Positions 1-12,227 of a stretch of DNA of 64,000 nucleotides are shown here, piece by piece. Position 1 is the first letter of the stretch. Every line of letters starts with the position of its first letter. A program made the translations under genes and the position numbers. The notes under the pieces are model-generated. The model did not search any database. It saw nothing but the letters and a program-made list of their open reading frames with translations, and was not told the origin of the DNA. Origin of the DNA: Rutstroemia sp. NJR-2017a BVV2. Taxonomy: Eukaryota > Ascomycota > Leotiomycetes > Helotiales > Rutstroemiaceae. The stretch spans positions 62,001 through 126,000 of the forward strand of contig NJPS01000061.1 in assembly GCA_002946415.1 (NCBI GenBank), in the 5' to 3' direction.

Positions 1-2074
1 CCACCGTCCTGTTCTTGTACAGGTCCCGTTATGTTTTCATAAGAATTGACTGGATCAAAAATGACATCCAAACCTAACACTTTTCTCTCGAATCTCTGTG
101 CGTTGTTCTTCTTCGGGTTGCCATCCTCAATGGGTTGGTTCTCCACAGACGGTGTGACTTGTCGGCCATTTTCATCATGTAACCATGATGCCGAAGCCAA
201 GGACGGAGACCTCTCTGATTTCTCTGTTCGTTATCGTTAATATGACTGTGAAATCATCCGTCGTACCTTAGGAAGATGTAAAAAGGACAGTCAAATAGCA
301 AATCCGTCATACCTAAAGAACTTCTGGGACCGTCTCCCATGTACCATGCATAAGGTTGCATATGCTCATCTCTGATGTGTCTCAACCACTCTTCCTCAAG
401 CTCAAATTGATGATGTGCATCAGTGCCAGAGTGTGATGATACTTCCATCCTGTCGTCCATATTTTGTGACGTAGTGCACCGATTCCATTCGCAAATGAAC
501 ACGCCATTCTCCCGCTTCTTGTGCACCTTGAATACATGAAGGTTAAGTGTCTCTAAATTATGTAATTCAGCAAGACAACCTTTCCAGTCACACTTATATG
601 TCAGATACTTTGGTTCTGGACGTGCGAGTTGCTTTTCTGGCAGAGACACTCTGGGTGGCCTGCCACGTTTCTTGGGAATACGTTCAACAGGAGCACCAGC
701 CGATTCCTGATTCTTAAACGGACGACCTCTCTTTTTGGGAAGTTGAACTAAGACCTTGGGTGTATTATCGGAGGGCTGATATGAGGCTGCGGGTGTAACT
801 TCAGAGGAGTGCCCACTAGTCTTAGCTAACAGGATGTCAGGATTCTTATCTGCAACTAGTGCGGTATAATCCTTCGGTGGTCGACCCCTTCTTTTAGGTG
901 CTCCTGACTGTTTAGCTGCTGCACCTGGGTTGGATAAGGATTGTGATGGTCGTCCACGCTGTGCTGGTGTGTTAGCACTACTAGTAAGCGTTCCGGATAC
1001 TTGAGGAAGAACGACAGAGACAGCACTAGACGCTATCGGTGCTCGTGGAGTCGAGGATGGACCGCCAGATGGACTCTCATGTGTTAGCTCCTTAGAAGAA
1101 TGCATCCTGTATTGTGGGGTGAACTGTGGTTGGACAGTGTTTGCAGGCGGTGGTCCATATGGTGAGGAATGTCCACTTTCGGGCTGGTAAGAAAGAGGCT
1201 GATTATGTTGCTGATAGGTTTGATTAGCAAAGAAGCTCGTGTCTCCTCCAGTAGTATCTCCATAATGGAGCGAGCTCGGGTGCGAAGGTACTGAAGCTAG
1301 TTTCTGTTGGTGTTGCTGCCAAGTTCCTGTATGTGTGCTTCCATGGTGGCCGGAGCGCAAACCTTGAGATTGGGAGTTGACCGTAGGCTGTCCACGATTG
1401 TTGCTTCCAAGATAGCTGGCTCCACGAGTGGGTATGACTGGGTTCCGCATGGAGAATTTTTCGGCCTCTGGATTTTGGGCCGCGTGCAGTGTTTGCCGAT
1501 TTGATGGTATCATATTTCCAGGACCGTGTAGCGAGCCACGAGGAATAATTTGCTGCGTTCGAAAGTACTCCAAATCAATTGTGCCCAAATTCGATCTCTC
1601 GCTCATTACACTTAATAGTGAGCCAAGATGGGCTTTGAGATGCGAATTCAGGCCACCCCGGTCTGGGTGGGCGTTGAAAGCGATCAGCACATCACGGGCT
1701 ATTGTGTTTGAATCGTACACAAACTTTTGAAGGCCAGATCCTGTGATTGGTAGCGCAAGGCGGGATCCTTTATTGAGAAAATCAAGTTGCTCACTGCCTC
1801 TGGATTTGTTTAGATGCTCGTCAAATCTCGAAGTATTTGTGATAGATCGAGAAGCCGCGGGAGGATGGGCATTGAAACTTGAAGCTGGGAAGAGCCAGTT
1901 ATTGTCGCGCAGATGTTGTGAATACAGATGATGTTCTTCTGGTCGACCGTATTCCACGCGGCTTAGTTTAGCCAAAGGACCTTCGTCACTTTCTATCGAA
2001 GGCAATGCGATATCTTTATCGTGGTCTGTGCCAGTGAGATCAATGAATTCTTGATAGTCTCTTTTTGTTGCCAT
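1..2074 (-). CDS. AT-hook and C2H2-type zinc-finger DNA-binding protein, 3' end outside window
   Basis: Probable chromatin-associated nuclear protein. Exons run 2074-313 and 223-<1, joined by an 89-nt intron (donor GTATGA, TTAAC branch, acceptor AACAG). The join keeps one open frame to the window edge, whereas reading through hits a stop soon after. ATG at 2074 is the first start. Residues 1-370 are Gln/Ser/Pro-rich and look disordered. Three full AT-hooks with RGRP cores lie near residues 394-402, 447-455 and 468-476, with a weaker one (QRGRPSQ) at 371-377. A zinc-finger-like CX4C-X12-HX4H begins at C495, and a second pair C528/C533 with H566/H571 has a long loop. AT-hooks bind the minor groove of AT-rich DNA in the HMG-A family. 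Target genes and the C-terminus cannot be seen. Confidence 0.85.
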
Positions 2075-3220
2075 TACACATTAATGATGGGTACTTTTTG
2101 GTGAACGGTCCCTGATAACTTATTGAGGATTCCCGTATTTGGATATCCGTAGGTCAGCTCACCCTCTATGCCTTTTTAAGTTAGACTGTCTTTGCAAAAG
2201 GTACGCCTTTTACGCCGCAGCACCTCGATTGTCGATTGACTCTATCTCAAATGTTGATTGAATATTCCTCAAAAACAATAAGCATCTGTCGTATTCCTAC
2301 AAAAGCGGCATTTCAAGCATACTCAGAACTTTTTTCTTGTCAGCTCCCCCCATGCCACATGTTATTGCTTCAGCGGAAGGTAGAATTGGTTTCATCGATC
2401 TGGCGACTGCTGAGATCTGGGTGGTATGTTTGGCGCTGTGCAACACAGCTAGTCATTGTCTCTTCGACCGGATTTCCAACATCTAGGACGAAGGGACGAA
2501 GGTGCCAAGGACTATGCAATCAATCTAGGTAGGTTGCAATCCCTGAAATAGATTAGCAAACTCACACTTCGACCATCTTTACTTCTTCAGCGTGATTCAT
2601 TTTTAACCCTATATGGTAATGTTGTAACCTCAAGTCTGCCACTTGGAACTGCATCATTACCCTCCCTCAATGGCTATTACATCCTATCAATGGGGAGGAC
2701 TTAAGTAATGCGATGAAATGGTATGCATTGAGGGCCGGGCATCACATTGGAATAACGATTGCACTGCATAGATTCTCCCGTACAGCTTCTTCAGAAGGAT
2801 GCGGTGTTATCGAGAGAATCTAGAGATACCCGCAATGGTGATCGCAAATCCTCGAGATAGCTGTATTTGGCAATGTTTGAGCGTATGAACTCAAAGGAAC
2901 AGAGTAGGATTTCTTATGCGTAATCATGGTAGCTTTTGCAAAGGACCTCACTTTGATGTCCCTGCGTTGTCTTCATCAGGTCACAGTGGGCTTACGACAT
3001 ATAGATTCTGAGAAAGATACTCTTCTATACAAGATGTTACCCGAGTTCGTTACATGACCTATCAAAATTCAAGCATCTCTCATTGAAGTTCAAATGAGCC
3101 TCTAAGAACCATGGGGTTGACTGCATGTTCTCGAACATTACTTACAAGACCATAGGATATACCAGTCAAATACATCATCTGCAATAGATATTCAACAACC
3201 CACGAATCATGGGTACAGAG
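2075..3220. other. Intergenic, no gene recognised
   Basis: This tract separates the start of the AT-hook gene from the stop of the methyltransferase gene. It should hold the AT-hook promoter and the methyltransferase 3' UTR. I see only short frames without splice logic or protein-like composition, and no RNA gene. Confidence 0.5.
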
Positions 3221-4239
3221 TCATCGAAATCCTTCCCAAGCCCTCCCCACCACTCTCCCAGTCCCATCAAACCTGACCCCCTCCCGCCTCAAAATGTCTC
3301 TTTTTAATCCATCATTCTCCCCCTCTTTCCCCTTCCGCCCCCAACTCCCACCAAAACCGCCCAGTCCTCCTCCAGATGCCAAGACCCTATGACAAGGTAC
3401 GTCTGGCGCGAAAGGATTATTGCGCAAAGCATTTCCCACAGCGCGAGGTGAAGAGGAGAGGTAGGTCGAGAGGGCACCATACGTAGTATATTGGCCTGGA
3501 GGCACTTGGCAGAGGGCTGTGAGGACAAGTTTGCGGAAGGGAGTGAGGTCGGGAGATGCTGCAATTTTGGCAAGATGTGGTTTGAGATCCGCGGCGGGGG
3601 CGTAGGTTGCGGGGAGAGGAGTGCTAAGGAAGGCAGATGAGAGGGCTGTTTGGGGTTTCGATGCGACTTTTATTGGACTGGGCGTGCGCGATTTGCTTTC
3701 TTCGTTGCTTGATATGTCTGACACAATTGGTGGAGTAGCCTTCTCAAAGTATGCCGATACTGTACCAGTTTTCCTCCTTTTCCCCGTAACCCCTGCATCA
3801 TCCACTTCCGCGCTGCGTTTCCTACCTCGATCCATTCTTACTTTCCCAACCTTCCCTCGAACCTCCAAACTTGACTCGTTTAACTGGACCAAATCCACTA
3901 CTCCATCTAGGATTTTCCATCCGAGCGCAATACTCTGTTCCAGTTGTTCTTGGCTCATGTTCATGTACGCTGGGCTTTTGACCTTTTGTGTCCAAGGCGT
4001 GTCTTTCCCGACAATATTATCAAGAATTATGCGCGCAAAGCAATGATCGTTATAGACGGGCCATTTCAGCTGTTTTGAATGGTGTCAACCACAATCATGG
4101 ATACTGGCTTGAGAGTCATTGAGAATCTTACTTGTGCGGGGTTTTTGGAACGTGCGGCTGTAGGAAGGAGAGTTTGGTACATTTCCTTCCAGGAATCTTG
4201 AAGCATTTCCGTGTTCGTGTTCTTATATTTTTGTGCCAT
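3221..4239 (-). CDS. MGT1: O6-methylguanine-DNA methyltransferase with N-terminal extension
   Basis: Suicide DNA-repair protein that moves the alkyl group from O6-alkylguanine to its own cysteine. Exons are 4239-4132 and 4069-3221, with a 62-nt intron (GTAAGA...AAACAG). The product is 318 aa. The C-terminal half carries the MGMT signature: a PPGQYTTYG-type helix, an RAVG(N)ALRNNP recognition helix and the PCHRV active site with Cys262. The family core is about 170 aa, so about 150 residues are extra. They contain an aromatic/charged segment (WPVYNDHCFARIILDN, about residues 39-54) and then a low-complexity linker with a basic KRRK patch that could act as a nuclear signal. The extra segment crosses the splice junction in frame, which supports the two-exon model. 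Its function is unknown. Confidence 0.9.
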
Positions 4240-5192
4240 TATGCTTCGTCGATGATTCTTAGTCAAAAATATATCTATGTGTGTTAGATGGTTCTTGGTC
4301 AAAGATATATGTTGGATTCAAAGAGACGCGTTTCGCGAAGTCCGAACGCGAAGTCATGAGGCACTGTAAGATCTTATCGTAATCTAATCGACCAATAGAT
4401 TATTACTTCCCCCATATTTTTTGATAACGGTATATGTATTCAAATAAGCAAATTTTCTCTTGGCTGTAATGGTCATAAAGCAAGAAGGGCTCACGACCCT
4501 AATTTGACTTTCCCAAGTATCCGGTCAAACGGAACTACCAACAGTGCCCAGTCCGAACATCAAGGTGGCTCCCCACTCGTGCAGGAAACTCACGATCGCT
4601 GGTGGTGTCTTAAGCAATGAAGATAACTTCTCGAGGGAGGACTCACTCTGCAGAGAGATCTTCACCTTGATGTGGCGGCATTGGATTACATTCGTTGAGT
4701 GGTTTGGGAGAGGAGATTAGGTTGAGTTTCGACTTATTTTTTTGCATTTTTTTACGCCCTGTTTGATAATAATGTATTAATTCACACTGATATATATTTA
4801 TTTTTGATTATTTTGGTGAGGTTATCGCCAGATTCGCTTAAAGGTTTCCCCCGCAACCTTAAACGATCACAACCAGAAGCAACAGCTGCATCAATATTAA
4901 GTCACATTGTATATATAGTCTAGACTTGCGAGATCGTTGTAGTGATTCGATACTATCATTCTATCTTATGCAGGAGACGATGCGATACGTAGAAGCCGTC
5001 TATGTTTAATACGAGGTAGATCTATAGTTACTTTACTGGCATTAGCAAAGCCAACCTTTGCGGCGAAGAAGAAGTTTGTAGATCCCGCTCTATCTCACAA
5101 GCATCAATAAGATTATGATTGACCGTGTAGAAAGATGCACATTTTATCTATCCGAAACCCACGTTATGACAGACCTGCATTCGAGTAACTTC
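4240..5192. other. Intergenic, AT-rich
   Basis: Between the methyltransferase start and the Cro1 stop. A stretch around 4,730-4,830 is strongly T-rich with short homopolymers. No ORF with coding character, repeat family or RNA gene recognised. Confidence 0.5.
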
Positions 5193-7433
5193 TCAGCCCT
5201 TGAGAAGCCTTTCCGGCTTCTCGTCTCCGATCAACTTCTTCAGCGCTTCCACAGTGATCTCCACAACCTCTTGGCTCCGTGATTTCTTTAAGCATTCTTT
5301 CAAAGTTTCCAACCCAGCAGCCGCCTTTATCTTTTCCAGTCCCCATGTTCCCGTCTTGCCAGGTGCTGTAAGTACATTGAGCACGCACACCGCACCTCTG
5401 TGTCGCATCTCCTCTTCGTCTTCTTTGCACATGCCTAGCAAGAGGTTGACCCCCCTATCCCTTTCTAAAATCGCCGCAACAGCAGTATCCCATTGAGTTA
5501 GACTGGCCAATGCACCCCCCGCAGCTCGTCTTGTGGCTAAATCCTCGGCATCTGCTAAGGCTAAGATGATGTGCATGCGCTGTGAAGCTTGTTTGCCGCC
5601 ATCAGCAAACTTGGCAACACCTTCAGGAGACTGCATGAGGTTGCAAATAAGCTCCACCGTAGCTCGAACCACCATCTTGTTATTTGAGAGAAGTAGTTCC
5701 TCGATTTGAGGCCAGGCCAATCTGATGATGGGATTGCGGGCACTATCGTCAGTCGATGCAAGATTCGTCAAGGCAAGAAGGGATTCAAAAACAGGAAGTA
5801 AGTCGCGCTGTTCGACGGTTGGATCATCTTCGAGTAACATGAGAAGGGGACGAATGGCTGAGACGAGAGAAAGAGGATTGGAGCCGCCGAAAACGTGTTG
5901 AGGATTGGTGGAGATCAAAATGCGAGCCAAAGCATGGGCTGTGACCCGCCGCGCGGGGATATTTTCTGCAGGAAAGACAGAATAAGCGTGCAGTAACAGT
6001 TTGATTCCTCCTTGTTGGGCCATCTGCCCGCGAATCTTTGCGGTTTTGGACAGCGAAAAGACGATAGATGTGACCTGCGTGAGCGAAGCTATCGATCCAT
6101 GCTGACTATGTGTAACGAGAACAGGGATCACACCAGCTTCGAAAACCGCTTGACACCTTTTAACAACATGTTCATCGTCATTCAATGGGTTTGGCTTGAT
6201 AGACTCTTTCGAAGCATTAGCGTAAGCCTTTAGTTGACTCAGTTTCTTCTGTTCTTCCGACTGGGGAGGCATGTAAATGGTAAGGTTAACGAGGATAGTA
6301 AGAGCTCCATATGTGATCGGCGACTTGGCAGGTGCTTCTTTCAAAGCCTTGATCAGACTGATCAAAAATGGTTTGTCCGACGCCAATTTTTCCTTCACGG
6401 CAGGTTGCAGAGAGGCATATGCTAGACCCTCAATCGAACTTTGCTGAGAACTATCTGTAGATAGCATTTTTTTGAACATGTCCGATAGTTCTTCAATACT
6501 TGTCGTGGCAGGCTGAATGCGTTCTTCGGTTTCGGCATTTGAGGATGAGGGAATGGCCTTCAATCCTGAAGTCAGTCAGAATCATTTAACCATGTGCACT
6601 ATGTCACAGCAATATCACCGGAACTGAGACTAAATAAAGACGGATATTCATGCGGAACGTACCTGGATCTTAGCCAATATAACAGCTGCAAAGTTCTTGA
6701 CTTGGTCGGAATGAATTCGCTGCTGTATTGAGCCATCTTCGGCTCCAACACCAATCGACGCAGCAGAAACGTCGATGGCAGAAGTTTCGTTCACAATCTC
6801 TTCTAACCACTCTGTACAGTACTTCTGAATAGCTTCCCGACAAGGTGTATTCATACAAGCAGCACTGAGTAGCTCTAGAGCAGCTTGCTCAACCTTTCTA
6901 CTCTTCCACTTCCTTCTCATCAACTGACCCAAACTGGGAATGAAGCCTTCGCTGAGAAAGAAACCCGAGATAACATCAGGAACAACAGGAAACATAGATG
7001 CTGCTACTGAAAATGCAATTATGAGGTCATCATAGGTGCCTTTAGCAACACGACCATAAAAAAAACTGGAAAGATATTCAACACCCTGCTGTTCCGAAGC
7101 TTTGAGATATGCCGAAGTGGTCAAAGTCGCGTGACCTCGAACTGCCGGAGACTGCCGCATATCAAGGTAACCCAAGATAGTTTCGAGGATATCCTGATCG
7201 ATCAATTGATAGAGAGGTTTATGCGGTTCTTTCGATCTCGTCTCATCAGAGGAGTCATCGCTGAGCAACCTCGTCAGATTATTCAACTCTCTGCAAGTAT
7301 CTTCATCTTCTTGTCCACCTTCGGTCAGGCGTGCAAGCAAGAGTAGCGTCTTGTCCTCTAGGGAATCATTTGCAGCAGTTGAGAAATGCGGAACGCTAGG
7401 ATCAGTGTTTGTTCTTTCAATGGAATCTACCAT
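5193..7433 (-). CDS. CRO1: UCS-domain myosin chaperone (UNC-45/She4/Cro1 family)
   Basis: Armadillo-repeat co-chaperone that folds and stabilises myosin motors. In fungi it is needed for actomyosin ring and septum function (Cro1 of Podospora, She4 of yeast). Exons are 7433-6663 and 6557-5193, product 711 aa, close to known fungal lengths. The 105-nt intron has a perfect GTACGT donor. Frame continuity requires the acceptor GAAG rather than the better-looking TTCAG nine bases upstream, because the latter leads straight into a stop. The protein is almost entirely alpha-helical ARM-like repeats, with the UCS region in the second exon. There is no TPR domain, as usual for fungal members. The ATG at 7433 is chosen because the frame upstream of it encodes a hydrophobic stretch without an ATG. 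Confidence 0.9.
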
Positions 7434-7789
7434 TTTGATGGAGCATTTCTCGGAAATATTTTTCTTGATCGAATATGAGAAGGAAAGGAAAAGCAGAGCA
7501 GGAAAACAACCGGAACTTAAACAATCGCAAGGTGATACAAGATCATAACCCCACATTCTTCAGCCAAGATATACACGTGATTAGGTGATTAGCAGGGATC
7601 TGACAGCTCCACTAACTTTACGTGCATGAAGATCTTCCAGCCTTGTTTCGTTTCTCAGCCTTCAAGAAATTGTCCACTATTCGACCGACATGCAACAAGT
7701 GCCAGTCATTAATCGCAACTCGACAAGATCTGAATGCCATTTTTGATTTTCGAGCTCAGCTACGGCACGCGAATTGAAGGTCTCACGGG
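7434..7789. promoter_or_regulatory. Shared divergent promoter CRO1/TFB4
   Basis: 356 bp lie between two divergent start codons, so both promoters and both 5' UTRs must fit here. No TATA box or known site stands out. Confidence 0.5.
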
Positions 7790-8992
7790 ATGGACAGTGT
7801 AGATGGCTCAGATCACTTTGAAAGAGCTGTTGAAGGTACGAGGTAGCAATAGAGCAGACGAACATTGGAGTATCTAACATCTTGCAGGGCCCTCTCCTTC
7901 ACTTCTCGTCATTGTTCTTGATACGAATCCTCACGCTTGGGCTCTCCTTTCATCCACTCTTCCAATCTCAAAAGCCATCGCAAACCTCCTGGTCTTCATA
8001 AATGCACACTTAGCCTTCAACAATGCCAATCAAGTCGCCATTATTGCCAGTCACTGCCACCGCGCGGTATTTCTCTACCCAGAGCCACCATCTCCTCCTT
8101 CTTCCGCGTCAGAAGATGTTGAAATGACCGATACGACCACACAAGCTCCCGCCGACGATGCCAATAAATACCGACCCTTTGCGCTCATCGAAAATGCCCT
8201 TCTGACTACTCTCCGCAATTTAATTTCCACAACCACCGAAACCGAAGTCTCGACCACAACTACTACTCAGATGGCCGGCGCCCTCACTCTCGCTCTCTCA
8301 TACATCAATAAATGCACAGTAGCCTACAGCGACACGACGCCCGCAGCCTCCAAACCCAGCGCCACGGACCTCAGCAACCCCGCTACCGTCACCGGTCTGC
8401 ATTCGCGCATTCTAGTCCTCTCCGTTAGCGGTGATCTCGCCCATCAATACATACCTATAATGAATACAACCTTCGCGGCGCAACGTCTGCGCATTCCCAT
8501 TGACATATTGAAACTTGCTGGGGACACTGTATTCCTGCAACAAGCAAGCGACACCACAAAGGGGATATACATGCACTTGAAGAATCCACAAGGCCTACTT
8601 CAATACCTGATGATGGCATTCTTACCAGATCAGATCAGCAGAAGGAGTTTGGTTGCGCCGACACAACAGGTCGTTGATTTCCGGGCGGCTTGCTTCTGTC
8701 ATAGGAAAGTTGTAGATATAGGCTTTGTGTGTAGTATTTGCTTGAGTAGTAAGTTTCTCCATTCCTTCGAATTATCTTTAAGTGTTTCAGCCTACGAGAC
8801 TAATATATAACCCCTCCAGTATTTTGCTCCCCACCGGAAGGCGCCGTCTGCTTAACTTGTTCTACACACCTTGCACTGGGTGACTACGGTGCGAAACCAG
8901 CTGTCATACCTCGAAAGAAGAAGAAGAAGCGAAAATTAAATGGAGGCGCTGATACTGGCAGTGGGAGGGGAACACCAGTGCCGGGAGAATGA
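7790..8992 (+). CDS. TFB4: TFIIH core subunit Tfb4 (p34)
   Basis: Subunit of the TFIIH core, used in RNA polymerase II initiation and nucleotide-excision repair, where it pairs with Ssl1/p44. Exons are 7790-7835, 7888-8748 and 8820-8992, with introns of 52 and 71 nt. Product 359 aa, typical for the family. The first exon encodes only 15 residues plus one base. The von Willebrand A-like domain begins with SLLVIVLDTNP and contains the RILVLSVSGD strand. The C-terminal cysteine-rich zinc region has C297, C300, C313 and C316, plus C284, C286 and C305; the second intron splits it exactly between CLS and IFC. A lysine run (KKKKKRK) near the C-terminus looks like a nuclear signal. The splice junctions rebuild the family zinc motif precisely, so the model is firm. 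Confidence 0.93.
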
Positions 8993-9562
8993 ACAATTTG
9001 GGGGATGCCATATTTGTAGATCTAGAGATATATCGGCGTACAGGCGAAGAATTTTGGGGGATATCGAAATACACATGAAGTCATGGCATCATGTTGAAAA
9101 GGTGGTTTCTTGGAGAAGTCACTTGCTTTGCGAATCAGAATATTAATACCTTTTTGAGAGTAATTATTCTAGGAGGTCGGTTTTGGTTGGAGCTAGCTTA
9201 ACAGGCATAGCTTTACCAGCTATGTAACCTCTCTATATCCCTACCTTTGCCAATCTACCGGTTCCGCAGCGCATCCACCATCAGGTTTCCAATTAGACCA
9301 GTGGGCACTGCCCCAGATCCGTAGTTCCCTCTTAGCAATCGGACTTCGCATCTGTTTTAAACGCCATCATGATGCAGCAAGTCCTTCATAACTTTTCGAC
9401 CCATAAGCTCTTGTTTGAACAAAAAAACCATCCCTTTCCCCAATCAACGCAAATAACACAAGCAGTGTTGAACAGACTGATACGCGCCGTAAGCCTAGGT
9501 AAAAGCAGCCCAGCTTAGAGACAAGTCTAGAACCAAGCAGTGATCCGTTCGAAGCGGGATAG
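8993..9562. other. Convergent 3' intergenic
   Basis: The tail-to-tail gap between Tfb4 and the taspase-like gene holds the 3' UTRs of both. Nothing else recognised. Confidence 0.5.
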
Positions 9563-11666
9563 TCATTGTTGATCGATTCGAATTTTGCGTCCGCCTCGGA
9601 CGACATTGCCGTGATCGCCGAGTCGGGACATGACGCATTTCGCATCTCGCTCATTCGAGGCATACGAGGCTAACGCAAAAGAGTCGGTGTTGTGAGCGAA
9701 GTGCAGAAAGAATCCGTCCCGAGTCTTCTTTACAGCCATAACACCGATTGCGCCAGCGGAATTACTACCATGCACACCAGGATGGCCCATGAAGTCCGCC
9801 TGGACAAAGGATTCCATTGCCTCGTCTTCGTCCGCTTCCATATCTTGACCACCACGAGCCCTTCTGGTGTTGTGATATAATCGATCAGCACACTTTTGTG
9901 AAGCCATAGTGGTTGCCATATGTTCTCCAGTGCCACTGGTCACTGCGGCAACAGACACGTTGTCTTCATCTCGTTCGTCAGCAGGAACAACTGCAGTACC
10001 AATGCCAACGAGCGCTGCAGGTCCGACACGCCCACGGTGTTTCATCCCAATTCCACCAGAGGATGAACCTGCTGCAATACGACCATACATGTCAATGGCG
10101 ATAGCACCAACAGTATCGGTAATCATATCCTCGTCAGGCTTCACAAGCATTTTGGCTTGGCGACCTTCCACTGTACTTTCGTGAGTGAGTTCCAACGACG
10201 CGGCATGTAAATCGACAATCTTACTAGGACGTGTAGGCGATGAATGACCATCCGAGCTCGAGGGTCTCGCGATAGGTAGTGGTTCAACAGACAAACCAAC
10301 ATTTGGTTCACTGAAAATGCCGACACCGCTAGAGCTTGGTCCTAGAAGCGAATGAACACGGGATGTTCCATCACTAGTTTGTGTTGTATATCGAGCACGT
10401 TTTGCGGGGGTCGTGTTGACCGGTGATCGAGAGACTCCACGACTTGGTGAGTTCAATTGAAAATATCCCCGGCTTGGGGGAGTCGTAGGGCGAGGAGCTT
10501 TTCCGCCCTGAGAATAAGATGTGCATTCTTGCGGACAGTTAGTCAGGTTTGGCGAAGATGTTGAAGGTGAATCAGGTTGGCCTTCGTTCCAGGTTCCGTT
10601 TAGAATTGCACTGGTATGATCTCTTCGCTGTTGCGCCCTTACCCGCTCATCATATTCCCGAGCCATGAGTTCTTCATCAGCAGCTTGGCTACTATTAGTA
10701 CTTGATGGTGTCAGACGACCACCTTCAGCGCGACGTAGGTCATCACGCCATCGAATGAACCGGTCACGAGCGTTCTTTGACACAATTAACTCGTGAGGCA
10801 CTACTGGTATACCATGCTCCCATGCAAAATCAGTTGCTCCTTGAGCGACAAGCAAATTTGGTGGAACTCGTCGTAGAGATAAGGGTCGGCTCGAAGTTTC
10901 GAGAATCAGTCTTGCCAAGCTGATGGGGTTCTTGATTTCTGCATTGGTTACGTTAGTTGTTTGAGACATTTAACTAAGTGATAATTCCAGTCTTACGCGA
11001 TGTTGCTCCGCATGCACCACTTCGACCCAAATGGTCCACTATGGTCGCGTCGCACTCCACAATTCCTTCGATTGAAAGGTTGCTACCAAAGCCAGCATTC
11101 GTGATCTCTTTATCTTCAAGGACTTTGATTGCCGCTTCCACAGCATCGACAGCTGAGCCGCCTGCTTTCAGAATACCCATAGCCATGCGCGCAGCACTAA
11201 CGTTTATTGGTCAAATCTTCTAATGTCAAGGCTCAACTTCAAGGTGATAGACTTACTCGTTACAGGCGCCCAAATGGATATGCTCATTCATAGTGCTGTG
11301 GTAGCCTGCACCAGCATGCACAAAGATCGCAGAAACACCTGGTTGAGGTTGCCTTGGTCGGCGGGGTTCTGCTGGTCCATCCATAACTGGTCTGTAGCTA
11401 GAAGCACTGCTCATCTCTCGGGGCTGATAAAAAGGCGTCTTCGAACTCATTGGAGGAAAAGTCGACCATGGGTCTGGGTTGTTGAAAAACGGAGATGTTG
11501 TGATCTCAATTTTAGACTGTTGAGATTTGCCGATTGAAAGAATGAAGTCGCGGCGAAATTGACGAAATCGCTCCCGAGCGTTGTCAATTTTGGTCGAGAG
11601 TTGGGATTGTTGTGGTTGAGAGCTTTTTACTTGAGAAATTTGCCGTTGTTGCATGTATCCAGGCAT
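9563..11666 (-). CDS. Threonine aspartase / taspase-1-like Ntn hydrolase
   Basis: Member of the asparaginase-2/taspase family, N-terminal-nucleophile enzymes made active by autocleavage before a threonine. Exons are 11666-11257, 11196-10997 and 10938-9563, with introns of 60 and 58 nt. Product 661 aa. The alpha part starts at FVHAGAG (HAGAG 117-121) and contains the GGSAVDAVE, GFGSNLS and ECDAT(I)VDHLGR signatures. The predicted cleavage site and nucleophile are D478/T479 in DTVGAIA, followed by the SSSGG substrate loop. About 190 Ser/Pro-rich residues are inserted before the cleavage site, longer than in bacterial asparaginases. The N-terminal ~110 residues before the catalytic domain are low-complexity. 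ATG 11666 is the first start in the uninterrupted frame, but coding-like sequence continues upstream, so the start is not certain. Substrate unknown. Confidence 0.85.
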
Positions 11667-11936
11667 GGAGTGAGAGGGAGTTAACAAGCGTTTAGCTTCA
11701 AGTGAATAGTCTGTTGTGGAAAGGGTTTCGAGATCTGCCTACGGAAGAGCGCAAATCGAAGGGCGAGATATAATGGGAAATTGAACGGGAGAGCAGGCCA
11801 ATTCGTTATTCCCAGCCTCAAACTGCTTTGAAGAGGTATTAAGTCGAGAAGAGTGTTGTAATTGTGGGAAAGTGTAATCTATAGGAGATCTAGGTCTTGC
11901 CGCATCGTATTGTAGCTCAATCACGTCGCGACGACT

Positions 11937-12227
11937 TTATGTTGGCAGGGAATCCTTCCGACTAGATCTTTCAGCTTGAGGGTCTAGCAATCCGGTAAAT
12001 GGGTCCACAGAAGCTATCAATATCGCATCAGCAGATCACTCAATATCCTGCATTGCTTTCCAGGAGACGCCTCACCTTTAGGTTCCTCGTAATGGGCTTG
12101 AAATCCTTTCAAAGCATGAGTGATGGCGGCTGGAATGATCAAGCAGGAGTCTAACTTGACAGTGGTTCAGTGCTTGTGCTATAAACAGGAATAATGTACG
12201 AACTGATAGTCGAGATTTCAAGAGCAG
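11937..12227 (-). CDS. Candidate small multi-exon gene, 5' end not resolved
   Basis: Three pieces join in one frame through good GT-AG junctions: 12227-12204 (24 nt), 12150-12076 (75 nt) and 12013-11937 ending in TAA. The introns are 53 nt (GTTCGT...GTTAG) and 62 nt (GTGAGG...GATAG). The product wording is protein-like (for example SCLIIPAAITHALKGFQ, then an acidic/charged tail ending SLPT). I do not recognise the family. A first exon with ATG must lie upstream; a helical-looking frame begins at ATG 12629, but I could not link it in phase. It could instead be untranslated leader of the taspase gene, which starts 270 bp downstream on the same strand. Treat it as tentative. Confidence 0.35.

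Noticed and set aside
2236..2532. 98-codon frame upstream of the AT-hook gene
   Set aside because: No splice continuity or protein-like composition; lies in the probable promoter.
4320..4450. T-rich stretch resembling the dispersed repeat
   Set aside because: Similarity limited to A/T runs; no collinear blocks.
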